From positions 1-26,985 of the forward strand of contig NZ_CALUDM010000041.1 in assembly GCF_943914805.1 (NCBI RefSeq): 26,985 nt of DNA, written 5' to 3'. Shown here one piece after another: positions 8,080-15,759 of this stretch (its first letter is position 1; every line of letters begins with the position of its first letter). The position numbers were made by a program, and so were the translations under genes. The DNA is from an uncultured Acinetobacter sp. (GTDB lineage: Bacteria > Pseudomonadota > Gammaproteobacteria > Pseudomonadales > Moraxellaceae). A model generated the notes under the pieces. That model searched no databases and was not told where the DNA came from. It saw only the letters and a list, made by a program, of their open reading frames with translations.

Positions 8080-8619
8080 ATGGATATGATGATTATTATA
8101 AGTATTTTCATCGTCGCTGTCGTAATCGTCATCGTTTATAAAGGACTCACGAATAAACGATTGAGTGATAGCGCATTAAGACAAAGAGCTGTCTTTAATT
8201 CGATTGAGCAATTAACCTTTATTCGTCTTAAAGAAATCTTATCTGAAGCTAATATTTTGGCACATGTGTCATTTGACGCATTAATAACAACCAAATTTCA
8301 ACATACCCGTAGTAAATATCAAAAGATGTTTGCTGATTTTGTGATTTTAGACAAAGATTATCGTGTAATCGCTATCGTGGCTTTAGATGATCAAACATCG
8401 ACAAAACGTGCGAATGAAGCAAAATATCAAGAAGCTTTATTACAATCTGCGGGCTATCGCGTGATTCGCTATAGTCATGTTCCAGAATATCAACAAATTA
8501 GAGATAACTTTTTAATTGAATTTTCCGACATCAAGTATGCAAAACAAGAGCAGTTTGCAGATTTGGGAAAGCTTGAACAGTACCATAATCAGGTTTCAAG
8601 ACAGCGTGTTTATGGCTAA
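8080..8619 (+). CDS. membrane-anchored DUF2726 domain-containing protein
   Basis: A 179-residue protein with one N-terminal membrane helix (about residues 3-21, nearly all Ile/Val/Met) followed by a cytoplasmic DUF2726 domain. The domain is recognised by the opening FIRLKEIL, the middle KYQKMFADFVILDKDYRVIAIVALDDQT, then KRANEAKYQEALLQSAGYRVIRYSHVPEY. Such domains are related to nuclease-like folds: the D..I...D and late Gln/Glu residues resemble a reduced active site, but catalysis is not established. A good ribosome site (AGAGGA) precedes the first ATG; a second ATG two codons later is possible. It forms its own unit, ending in a bidirectional terminator shared with the convergent ridA-family gene. 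Function unknown. Confidence 0.8.
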   Translation: MDMMIIISIFIVAVVIVIVYKGLTNKRLSDSALRQRAVFNSIEQLTFIRLKEILSEANILAHVSFDALITTKFQHTRSKYQKMFADFVILDKDYRVIAIVALDDQTSTKRANEAKYQEALLQSAGYRVIRYSHVPEYQQIRDNFLIEFSDIKYAKQEQFADLGKLEQYHNQVSRQRVYG

Positions 8620-8628
8620 GCAAAACAA

Positions 8629-8668
8629 GCAATAAAAAATGCATGTTCTGACATGCATTTTTTATTGC
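8629..8668. terminator. bidirectional terminator between convergent genes
   Basis: A perfect 18-bp stem (8629-8646 with 8651-8668) closes a TCTG loop. Runs of A and T on either side allow termination on both strands, serving the DUF2726 gene and the convergent RidA-family gene. Confidence 0.9.
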
Positions 8669-8708
8669 AACATAGAAATCTATCATTTCAATGTTTTAAA
8701 GCTCAATA

Positions 8709-9065
8709 TTACTCAGGTTTGACTGCAACAACAGTCAGCTCGACTAAGACACGTGGGTCATAAAGTTTTGCTTCAACACAAGTACGGGGTAATGCATCAA
8801 TATCTGCAACCCAAGCATCCCAAACTTCATTGAACGCTGCATAGTCATTTTCAATGTCTTTTAAATAAATCGTCACTGATAAAATATGACTTTTATCTGT
8901 GCCTGCATCGGCAAGAAATTGGTCGATCATGTCCAATGTTTGTTGCGCCTGTCCTTTAATGTCTAAATCGAAGTCAGAAGCCAATTGCCCTGCTAAATGG
9001 ACGAGGTTTCCAGCAATCGCAATTTCAGAAAAGCGATTTGACACATGCAAACGTTGTACAGCCAT
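8709..9065 (-). CDS. RidA family (YjgF/YER057c/UK114) protein
   Basis: A 118-residue soluble protein of the RidA superfamily. The archetype hydrolyses reactive enamine/imine intermediates released by PLP enzymes. The family pattern is present: early VHLAGQLA strand, QAQQTLDMIDQFLADAGTDKSHILSVTIYLKDI with the Asn/Asp-rich turn, NEVWDAWV, and the C-terminal LPRTCVEAKLYDPRVLVELTVVAV, where the Arg in PRTCVEA corresponds to the substrate carboxylate-binding Arg of active members. The sequence looks closer to the YoaB/YjgH-like branches than to RidA itself, so the archetypal deaminase role is not certain. Start and length are normal. The next gene upstream on the same strand is 78 bases away and of unknown function. 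Confidence 0.88.
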   Translation of the reverse strand: MAVQRLHVSNRFSEIAIAGNLVHLAGQLASDFDLDIKGQAQQTLDMIDQFLADAGTDKSHILSVTIYLKDIENDYAAFNEVWDAWVADIDALPRTCVEAKLYDPRVLVELTVVAVKPE

Positions 9066-9143
9066 AATATTTCTCTAACATGATTCATTATCTAAAGTTT
9101 ACGTGATCGAGAATATTCTGCAAACCTAGTTTGTTATCATCAG

Positions 9144-9377
9144 TTAAGTTTGTGCTGATCTTGCCAGTGGATCAATACGAATCAAAGACTTATTTTGGAA
9201 GATCAATACACAATTGTATTCGGGACAGACAATAAGGTTACCTAGGTTTAAGAAATGAATTTGAGCCATTCTGAGCCGATTTAAACAATAGGCAATCGAA
9301 CTTTGCAAAGGACAGTATTGTTGGAGCTGTATCGCTTTTTGAATATAGGTCGCAATATAGATAGTTTGGGTTCGCAT
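9144..9377 (-). CDS. small hypothetical protein (77 aa)
   Basis: Not recognised. An open frame of 77 codons from an ATG at 9377, with an alternative TTG two codons upstream. The predicted protein is soluble, has Cys residues in YCPLQSSIAYC and VCPEYNC, and no clear domain. The amino acid composition (Leu/Ile-rich with periodic helix-like spacing, few Lys) is plausible for a real protein. Only a weak GAG about 8 bases before the start could serve as ribosome binding site. It lies between creD and the RidA-family gene in the same orientation, and no other ORF explains this stretch. It could also be a chance frame. Confidence 0.5.
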   Translation of the reverse strand: MRTQTIYIATYIQKAIQLQQYCPLQSSIAYCLNRLRMAQIHFLNLGNLIVCPEYNCVLIFQNKSLIRIDPLARSAQT

Positions 9378-9421
9378 GATCAATCTCGATATTCGATTGT
9401 TATTTCATTGTTTTCGTTCAA

Positions 9422-9448
9422 TTGTGGATGGCATGTCGCCATCCACAA
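9422..9448. repeat. perfect 11-bp stem hairpin downstream of creD
   Basis: TTGTGGATGGC and GCCATCCACAA pair perfectly around a 5-base loop. Neither strand has a T tract directly after the stem, so it is not a standard intrinsic terminator. It may protect the creD mRNA 3' end, stop polymerase with Rho, or be a dispersed repeat. Confidence 0.6.
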
Positions 9449-9488
9449 AACCCTAAGTTTTAAGCCACTTATCTAGTTAAAATTAGAT

Positions 9489-10922
9489 CTATTCTGAATT
9501 AGAAGGGGTATAAGGTTTGAGTGTTGGTGTAGGTTTATTCCCAATGCTGTACCAATCAATATGACGCGTAATAAACATCACGACTGCGAGGATAATGAAC
9601 GAGATCACTGAGCCTATTAAGAAGGTCTTACCTGAAGATTGCAGTAACATATACATGATGCTGTATAAGGTCATTAAGATGATGCTAAACAAAGCAGCAG
9701 CTTTAAATCCTTTCATCACAAAGTATAGGTACCATGTCATTAAGCCGATACAGGCCAATGCTGCTACGATATATGCCCATGCAAAAGCATAATATTCACT
9801 GATCGAAAGAAGTAGAACAAAGAAGATGCCTTGCGCCATTGCCACCAATGAATATTGAATAGGGTGGATTCTCAAGCCTTTAAGCACTTCGAATAAGAAG
9901 AAGCAACCAAAGGTAATGATAATAATCACAATACCGTATTTAATTGCACGATCTGTTTGAGTGTAAACATTCACCGACTCTAAAAATTCAGCAGATAGGC
10001 CAACTTTCTCTTGATTTATTGGCGTATAACCTGCTGTTTCAGCATAACTTTCTTTTTGTAAATAATTGCCTTGAACGAATTGGCGAGTACACTCATCGCT
10101 TTCACAATGGATGAATTTATTCAGGTTTTGATGGCCAATGGCAATATTTTTCCATTGTGCATTGAATTGCTGTTGAGTACTGGTTTTGTCATAAGGTAAG
10201 TTTTGACCATCGTATTTAATATCGGCCCAATTGCCTTTGGCTTGATAAGTGACGCTACGACTGGTTGGAATTAAGGTAAATTTACTTAAACCCGTTAGAT
10301 TTGCTGTTAAATCAAAGTGGAAGCCATTTTGAATTGCACTGATCAATTCAGGATATTTCTTGGCAGAGATATGCATAAAATCAAAACCTGAACGATCACT
10401 ACCTTGCGCACTCATTTCAAAAGCATAATTTTTATTGAGTATTTTAAGTATAGGTTGCTGATCTAAACCACGCGGGTCATGTACTGGGAAAATAATTTCT
10501 GCACGATCCCATAGATAGGTTTTATTTTCTAGCTGAGTTTTTTGGAAGATTCCTTTCGCTGTTAAATTGGCTTGATAGCTGATGGCACGATAAATTGTGC
10601 GTTTGTAGGTATCGTCTGAAACATTAAAGTTTGATGTCCATTGAGTGCTATCAGCGCCGATATACATCCAGTTTTCTTCTGTGCATGGATAGGATTTTTT
10701 CTGTTCATCCAAACAGGTTTTCTGCTCTTGATACGGAACTTGTATATAAGGTGCGATGACGGTTTGTGGGCTGATATTATTTTGCGAAATTTCTTTGAGA
10801 AATGCTTGTTGGTAAGCTTGGCGTTCGGAAACAAGACTGGTAATAAAAAATAAGCCGATCCAGAAAATGGCGACCAGTATGATGATTGCAATGATTTTAA
10901 GGCTAAGGAAATGAGAGCGCAT
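9489..10922 (-). CDS. creD: inner membrane protein CreD
   Basis: A 477-residue inner-membrane protein of the CreD family, the main output of the CreBC two-component system. It affects envelope integrity and, in several Gram-negatives, beta-lactam tolerance; the molecular action is unknown. One N-terminal helix (about residues 9-31) is followed by a large periplasmic domain to about residue 325, with the family features VIAPYIQVPY, a Cys pair in CLDEQKKSYPC, AEIIFPVHDPRGL and FQKTQLENK. Five or so helices then run to about residue 460, ending in a Pro-rich tail. Slightly longer than E. coli CreD (450). AGGA sits 7 bases before the ATG. A CreB-type direct repeat (TTCAC-N6-TTCAC) lies about 85-100 bases upstream, so activation by CreB is expected. 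It is downstream of creC with a 169-base gap and so has its own promoter. Confidence 0.93.
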   Translation of the reverse strand: MRSHFLSLKIIAIIILVAIFWIGLFFITSLVSERQAYQQAFLKEISQNNISPQTVIAPYIQVPYQEQKTCLDEQKKSYPCTEENWMYIGADSTQWTSNFNVSDDTYKRTIYRAISYQANLTAKGIFQKTQLENKTYLWDRAEIIFPVHDPRGLDQQPILKILNKNYAFEMSAQGSDRSGFDFMHISAKKYPELISAIQNGFHFDLTANLTGLSKFTLIPTSRSVTYQAKGNWADIKYDGQNLPYDKTSTQQQFNAQWKNIAIGHQNLNKFIHCESDECTRQFVQGNYLQKESYAETAGYTPINQEKVGLSAEFLESVNVYTQTDRAIKYGIVIIIITFGCFFLFEVLKGLRIHPIQYSLVAMAQGIFFVLLLSISEYYAFAWAYIVAALACIGLMTWYLYFVMKGFKAAALFSIILMTLYSIMYMLLQSSGKTFLIGSVISFIILAVVMFITRHIDWYSIGNKPTPTLKPYTPSNSE

Positions 10923-11005
10923 AATGATTCCTGATGATTTGTTTTTTTCAGGATTGAGTATGTGAAAGCGAGATGTATTTTGTTTGAGTTAGTTTTGATT
11001 TTTAT

Positions 11006-11021
11006 GTGAAGTTTAGGTGAA
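11006..11021 (-). promoter_or_regulatory. cre tag (CreB binding site) upstream of creD
   Basis: On the minus strand the site reads TTCAC CTAAAC TTCAC, an exact match to the CreB recognition pattern TTCAC-N6-TTCAC. It lies between creC and creD, 84 bases before the creD start, in the orientation of creD. That the same pattern is found before creB makes chance unlikely. Confidence 0.85.
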
Positions 11022-11091
11022 GCATTTTAAATCTTAATCTAAGAATTTATAAAAACAAAAGCTTATATAAGAAGCTACGCTTAAAATCCTG

Positions 11092-12558
11092 TTAAGACAA
11101 TAGAATATTGACCAATACGCCTTGTTGATGCGGTTCAATAATAGCTAGGCGATTGGCTTGAATATTTTGAATCTCAATCTGCCCATGATGTTGTTCAATC
11201 ACTTGTTTGACAATGCTTAAACCAATACCTGAACTGCGTTGCTGGGTAATTGGGCGAGGCAATGAAAAATAAGTATCAAAGATTTGTGAGAGGGCGTATT
11301 CAGGAATCCATTCACCTTCATTAAAGATCTGTAATTGAATTTTTTGCTGAGAATGATGATGCAATTGAATGAGGATTTTTGCAGATTCTGTTGAAAAATC
11401 TAAAGCATTGTCCAAAAGATTAGCGAGTGTTTGTTGTAACCAAAACCGATCTGCTTGAATCATACAATCCGCTTCAATATCCAATAAACATTGAATTTTC
11501 TTCGCTTGTATTTGACTGGTATGTTGATCTAAAACCTGTTGTATCAGTTTGGACAAATTAAATTCTTGAATTTCAATTTGATGTTTCGATTTTTCTAAAC
11601 GTGTCAGTAACAACATGCGATCAATCAAAGTTTTTAAGCGTTGGCTTTGTGCATGAATGTGACCTGCAAATTGTTGTTGATCATTCAATGGCAAATCTTC
11701 TTTGAGCAATTCAGCACTGGCTTGAATCGCCGTGAGCGGGCTTTTTAATTCATGGGTTAAAGTGTTGACATAATGTTCTACATAGGCACGATCTTCGAGT
11801 TTTTCACGCATATTTTCAACAGCTTGAGCAACTTGGTTTAGTTCTTTCGCTGAACGGAAATAAGGCGTTTGATTCACAGGTGCAAGTGCTTGAGCGTATT
11901 TTCGAACACGGTCAATACTGTGTTTGAGCCAATAGGCGACCAAACTGGCAAGGAATAAACTCAGTAAAGTAATCCATGCGGCTTGGCGGAGCAATTGATC
12001 TTCGGCTCTTTGAATATAAGGTTGTACAGAACTATTCGGTTTCCCAATGCTCACCACACCAATCAGTTGTTGTCGATGCTGAGCAGTTTGATAATAAATC
12101 GGCGCAGCAATAAACATGGTACTGCTATTGGAATCATTGTCATAACTGCGGGTAGAACGGACGCCGTATTTACCTTGAAGCGTTAGATAGACATCATTCC
12201 AACGGGAATAATCCTGCCCCGTAGCAATGCCTTGTGAATCATAAATCACAAGGCCTTTTGCATCGGTAATATAGATTTGTTGGTTAATTTCTTTTTTATT
12301 ATGCTGCCAAATATTGGCATTGAGTTTTCGATTCAGTGCATTTTGAATTTTTGCATCAAATTGTACTGTGTTGACTTTATTTTCATAGACATCTTCTGCC
12401 ACTAACATGGCGATAATATTGGCATTTTCAGCGAGTGTGTCTTCAACCACTTGGCGAACATTAGGCTTTACTTGTTGGTTGAAGGTGTAGGACATAAACC
12501 ACAACCCAAGCAAGATAATTAAGCCAAAGAAAAACCAAATACGGATAAAAATCGACAT
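11092..12558 (-). CDS. creC: two-component sensor histidine kinase CreC
   Basis: A 488-residue membrane sensor kinase, partner of CreB. Two helices (about residues 6-24 and 193-212) flank a periplasmic sensor domain with features such as QIYITDAKGLVIYDS, as in the CreC family. A HAMP-like linker (about 213-255) leads to the dimerisation and phosphoacceptor domain with the H box LTHELKSPL (His269). The ATPase domain has the N box LANLLDNALDFS, the F-box-like IFDTYFSL and the G box SSGIGLSIVKQVIEQHHG. All catalytic motifs are present, so the kinase should be active. It starts 7 bases after the creB stop, so translation is probably coupled. Length is close to E. coli CreC (474). The signal is not known with certainty; work in other genera points to envelope or metabolic stress. 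Confidence 0.93.
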   Translation of the reverse strand: MSIFIRIWFFFGLIILLGLWFMSYTFNQQVKPNVRQVVEDTLAENANIIAMLVAEDVYENKVNTVQFDAKIQNALNRKLNANIWQHNKKEINQQIYITDAKGLVIYDSQGIATGQDYSRWNDVYLTLQGKYGVRSTRSYDNDSNSSTMFIAAPIYYQTAQHRQQLIGVVSIGKPNSSVQPYIQRAEDQLLRQAAWITLLSLFLASLVAYWLKHSIDRVRKYAQALAPVNQTPYFRSAKELNQVAQAVENMREKLEDRAYVEHYVNTLTHELKSPLTAIQASAELLKEDLPLNDQQQFAGHIHAQSQRLKTLIDRMLLLTRLEKSKHQIEIQEFNLSKLIQQVLDQHTSQIQAKKIQCLLDIEADCMIQADRFWLQQTLANLLDNALDFSTESAKILIQLHHHSQQKIQLQIFNEGEWIPEYALSQIFDTYFSLPRPITQQRSSGIGLSIVKQVIEQHHGQIEIQNIQANRLAIIEPHQQGVLVNILLS

Positions 12559-12565
12559 GGTGTTT

Positions 12566-13279
12566 TCACATCCGTTTTAGGCTATAACCGAAACCACGAT
12601 GTGTTGTGATTGGGTCATGTTCAGCTGAAATGTGTTTGAGCTTTTGTCTTAAACTTTTGATATGGGTATCGACAGTACGCTCTAAGCTGTGTTCAGGATG
12701 CTCCCAAATATGATCCATCAATTGCTGACGACTAAAGACTTGCTCAGGATGATCGATTAACAATTTTAATAAACGGTATTCATAACGAGTCAGTTGTAAG
12801 GCACTGCCTTGATAATGAATTTGCAGTGATTCATCAATACATTGCCACGTTTTCGCAATTGTAGCTTGTGTCTCAATGGTGTTTTGAGCAGGTTGTAATT
12901 GGCTTTGTATGTCCATTCTGCGCCAAATGGCTTTAATACGAGACACGATTTCACGTGAGCTAAAAGGCTTGGTACAGTAATCATCTGCGCCAATTTCCAG
13001 TCCTACAATTCGATCAATTTCATCATCTCGTGCAGTTAAAAATAGTAGTGGAGTATGGTTAAATTGACGAATTTTTTTACACACATCAAAGCCGTTTATA
13101 TCGGGTAAACCTACATCTAAGATAATAAAATCAAAAGTTTGCTGTTGAACAAAGGCAATGGCTTGAGAGCCAGTATTTGCCCAAGTCACTTGCCATTCTT
13201 CACGTTCGAGTGCATAGCGTAAGGGCATGAGAATGGCGGCATCATCTTCAACACAGAGAATCTGTTTTTTATTATTCAT
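12566..13279 (-). CDS. creB: two-component response regulator CreB
   Basis: A 237-residue OmpR/PhoB-type response regulator. The receiver domain (about 1-120) has the acidic pocket EDD at 11-13, phosphoacceptor Asp55 in IILDVGLPD, LTARD after strand 4 and Lys104 in CTKPFSS. The winged-helix DNA-binding domain (about 145-237) ends with LTRYEYRLLKLLIDHPEQVFSRQQLMDHIWEHPEHSLERTVDTHIKSLRQKLK and HRGFGYSL. It binds direct repeats TTCAC-N6-TTCAC, one of which lies 70-85 bases before its own start, implying autoregulation. First gene of the creB-creC pair, 7-base gap. The start is supported by GAAG a few bases upstream. Confidence 0.95.
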   Translation of the reverse strand: MNNKKQILCVEDDAAILMPLRYALEREEWQVTWANTGSQAIAFVQQQTFDFIILDVGLPDINGFDVCKKIRQFNHTPLLFLTARDDEIDRIVGLEIGADDYCTKPFSSREIVSRIKAIWRRMDIQSQLQPAQNTIETQATIAKTWQCIDESLQIHYQGSALQLTRYEYRLLKLLIDHPEQVFSRQQLMDHIWEHPEHSLERTVDTHIKSLRQKLKHISAEHDPITTHRGFGYSLKRM

Positions 13280-13348
13280 TGGTCTTCATGCTTAACTCAA
13301 TCTTTTTGAGTGTACTGAAATTCTTTTTTTTAGGCGAATGAATTTTGT

Positions 13349-13364
13349 GTGAAGTTTCTGTGAA
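13349..13364 (-). promoter_or_regulatory. cre tag (CreB binding site) upstream of creB
   Basis: On the minus strand the site reads TTCAC AGAAAC TTCAC, matching TTCAC-N6-TTCAC exactly and in creB orientation. It has the same spacing and similar central bases (AAAC) as the site before creD. It predicts that CreB controls its own operon. Confidence 0.85.
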
Positions 13365-13429
13365 GACTGTGATTGTATTGAAAATTTTAGCTTGATACTG
13401 AAAATAAAGCAGATGTTTTGAAGTGGGTG

Positions 13430-13550
13430 ATTACCCATGAAAATGTTCGAAGCGCCCTGTAATATTCGGATTTGATCGTCTCGCCAATCACAGGACAGCA
13501 GTGCAAAAGTATTGGTGACTTTTGCTATCTTCAGCAACAACATGGGTAAT
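13430..13550. other. 121-bp element with nested inverted repeats, possible structured RNA
   Basis: The ends are a perfect 10-bp inverted repeat: ATTACCCATG (13430-13439) and CATGGGTAAT (13541-13550). Inside are a second perfect helix, GCAAAAGT (13503-13510) with ACTTTTGC (13518-13525), and a third short one, CCTGT (13456-13460) with ACAGG (13490-13494). Together they can fold as a closed three-way junction. The element lies between dinB and creB, upstream of the creB cre tag. No known RNA family was recognised. No protein gene is supported here. Confidence 0.4.
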
Positions 13551-13704
13551 GTATTGCGCCAAATAGATTACTCTAATTTTAATCGAGGTTGGTAAATATT
13601 TAACCGAAACACGTTCTTTTGATTGAAATTTAGTCAAAATATTTTAGTTTTCATTGTTCTTTATTTTCGAAATAAAAATTATCCCTCTATCTGCATATAG
13701 CCAA

Positions 13705-14760
13705 TCACCATAAAGATAGTTGTGTTTCATCTTGTTGTTCTGTGAGTTGATATAAACCTACACCAATCAAGCGAAATTGAAGATGTTCAGGGATTTGCAT
13801 TTCTTGTAATAACAGTTTGATGACTTGTACCATGTCTTGTTGTGAATTTAACGCAAGTTTAAAGCTTTTACTGTGTTGTAAAACTTGGAAATTTTTTAGT
13901 TTTAATTTGACGTTTACACCACGTGCCTGCATTTGCTTTTTTTGCAAACTGAGCCAAACACGTTCAATCAAATTGTCCCAATAAGGGAAGCATTGCGTGA
14001 TACTCAGATCATCATCAAAAGTGATTTCCTTAGAAATTTGTTGTCGCTGTCGTTCAGCTTGTACAGGGCGTTCATCAATGCCTTGTGCATATAAAAAAAG
14101 CTGTTTGCCGTATTTGCCAAAATGATGAATCAGGACATTTTCATCTACTTGTTGTAAATCACCCAAAGTTTCAAGATTTAAACTTTTTAATTTCTCTTGA
14201 GTAACTCTACCGACACCAGGGATTTTCTTTAAAGGAAGATCGTGAATAAAATGTTGTACCTGATGGGGTTTAATGATGCAGATACCATTCGGTTTGTTCC
14301 AATCAGATGCAATTTTTGCCAAAAACTTATTCGGTGCAACACCTGCTGAGGCGGTTAAGCCTGTTGTTTTAAAAATATCTGCTCGAATGCATTCAGCAAC
14401 TTCGGTTGCACTTGGAATATTTTGTAAATTTTCAGTGACATCAAGGAAAGCTTCATCCAAAGACAATGGCTCAATAATAGAAGTATAGTGCTGAAAAATT
14501 TGATGAATCTGCTGGGATACATCACGATATTTTTCAAAATTTGGTTCAATCACTACCACTTGAGGGCAAAGTTTTCTTGCTTGTGACATCGCCATTGCAG
14601 AACGTAATCCAAACTGCCGTGCAGGATAAGAGGCAGCAGCAATCACTGCCCGTGGATGATGTGAAGAAACCACCACAGGTAAATGTTTTAAGTCGGGACG
14701 CTCACGTAGTTCTACAGAGGCGTAGAATGCATCCATATCAATATGAATGATTTTTCTCAT
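13705..14760 (-). CDS. dinB: DNA polymerase IV
   Basis: A 351-residue Y-family polymerase for error-prone translesion synthesis, the same length as E. coli DinB. Palm and finger motifs are intact: IIHIDMDAFYASVE with metal-binding Asp8 and an aromatic residue at position 13 as steric gate, and SLDEAFLD with Asp102/Glu103. ASAGVAPNKFLAKIASDWNKPNG and the helix-hairpin-helix PLKKIPGVGRVTQEKL follow, then the little-finger domain. The C terminus, QLSLW, is a match to the beta-clamp binding motif. The expected start is the ATG in MRKIIHIDMD. Unusually, no Shine-Dalgarno is visible before it; an imperfect dyad (CACAG...CTGTG, 14765-14784) covers that place. Acinetobacter lacks a standard LexA, and I see no SOS box. 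The gene is a single unit upstream of creB. Confidence 0.95.
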   Translation of the reverse strand: MRKIIHIDMDAFYASVELRERPDLKHLPVVVSSHHPRAVIAAASYPARQFGLRSAMAMSQARKLCPQVVVIEPNFEKYRDVSQQIHQIFQHYTSIIEPLSLDEAFLDVTENLQNIPSATEVAECIRADIFKTTGLTASAGVAPNKFLAKIASDWNKPNGICIIKPHQVQHFIHDLPLKKIPGVGRVTQEKLKSLNLETLGDLQQVDENVLIHHFGKYGKQLFLYAQGIDERPVQAERQRQQISKEITFDDDLSITQCFPYWDNLIERVWLSLQKKQMQARGVNVKLKLKNFQVLQHSKSFKLALNSQQDMVQVIKLLLQEMQIPEHLQFRLIGVGLYQLTEQQDETQLSLW

Positions 14761-14764
14761 AAAT

Positions 14765-14784
14765 CACAGTGCCAAACCGCTGTG
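14765..14784. promoter_or_regulatory. dyad covering the dinB leader
   Basis: CACAG and CTGTG are separated by ten bases, just upstream of the dinB start (minus strand). It could form a small hairpin over the ribosome entry site or be an operator. Short arms make chance possible. Confidence 0.3.
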
Positions 14785-14903
14785 TGATTATTTTAACCGA
14801 TATTGATTTACTTCAATTTATTTATTTAAGTTTGGTCAATTTTATGCGACAGATTGTGTCCAGATAAACTATTTTTAAATCTGACATCAAATACAACAAG
14901 ACT

Positions 14904-15668
14904 TTATCTCTCAGGCTGAATCACCTGATTTTTTTCTAAAAACATCTTCCATTCTTCTGCGCTACCATGGAAAACATTTAAATCGACTGGCTTGGTGATG
15001 CCTTGAATTGAACCTTGGTTGCTTTGTTGCCAAAACGTCCACGGACGACCATCTTTTAAATCAGGTTGTTCTTTATATTCACGAATCCAAATCGGTGTGT
15101 CCTTAAATTCACCCACTAAAATAATGTTATAAAAGCTTTTCGAAGTATAGAAAATAGGTTGTTTCGCATAATGACTGAGTAACTCATCATGCATGATTTT
15201 GATTTGTTTTAATAATTGTTCTTTTGTAAAAGTATTAATGCAATTGCTGTCATATTCCAAGTCAATCACAGGTGGTAAAGCATCGGTTTTATGGGGAACA
15301 GATTGAATAAAATTCTGTGCCTGTATTTTGCCTTCACGGCATAAGCGATAGAAGTGATATGCGCCGACATGCATACCACGCTCTCGTGCTCCTAACCAAT
15401 AATCTTGAAATTTATCATCTTTATAGTCACCACCTTCAGTGGCTTTTAGATACACAAATTGATATTGCTGAGGAGAGATTTTTTTCCAATCAATCACACC
15501 TTGATGGTGAGATACATCAAAGCCTTTGATTGGATATGTTTCCGCAGAAGCCTTGTTGTTATAAAAAATTGCCAAACCAATGCTAATGACACAACACAAA
15601 AGCACAATCACAACTGCTGAAACATAGCGTGTAGGTTTTGTTGACTGCTTTACAGATTGTTTTGGCAT
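14904..15668 (-). CDS. membrane-anchored glycoside hydrolase family 25 (lysozyme-like) protein
   Basis: A 254-residue protein with an N-terminal membrane anchor (about residues 15-36) and a GH25 muramidase domain (about 46-245), placing the enzyme in the periplasm. GH25 enzymes cut the MurNAc-GlcNAc bond of peptidoglycan. The active-site pieces are present: Asp51 in GFDVSHHQG, YLKATEGGD, GAYHFYR and the DxE pair Asp136/Glu138 in PPVIDLEYD. The late WTFWQQSNQGSIQGI and VDLNVFHG also match the family. Length is normal. It could remodel the cell's own wall or defend against neighbours; context does not decide. It has its own short unit between dinB and the mdtD-like gene. No strong terminator was seen after its stop. 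Confidence 0.9.
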   Translation of the reverse strand: MPKQSVKQSTKPTRYVSAVVIVLLCCVISIGLAIFYNNKASAETYPIKGFDVSHHQGVIDWKKISPQQYQFVYLKATEGGDYKDDKFQDYWLGARERGMHVGAYHFYRLCREGKIQAQNFIQSVPHKTDALPPVIDLEYDSNCINTFTKEQLLKQIKIMHDELLSHYAKQPIFYTSKSFYNIILVGEFKDTPIWIREYKEQPDLKDGRPWTFWQQSNQGSIQGITKPVDLNVFHGSAEEWKMFLEKNQVIQPER

Positions 15669-15759
15669 GAATTTTCGATCTATCAGAATGAGTTTAGTTT
15701 AATGTGATCTACATCTCAAAACTATGGCGTAGACATTGTAGGCCGATAGTACACAAACT

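Noticed and set aside
13292..13543. 83-codon minus-strand frame upstream of creB
   Set aside because: Runs through the cre tag and the inverted-repeat element, ends in Ser/Arg/Lys-rich chance sequence, no family match.
14790..14880. SOS or UmuDAb operator before dinB
   Set aside because: No palindrome of the expected kind could be found; only the short CACAG/CTGTG dyad.
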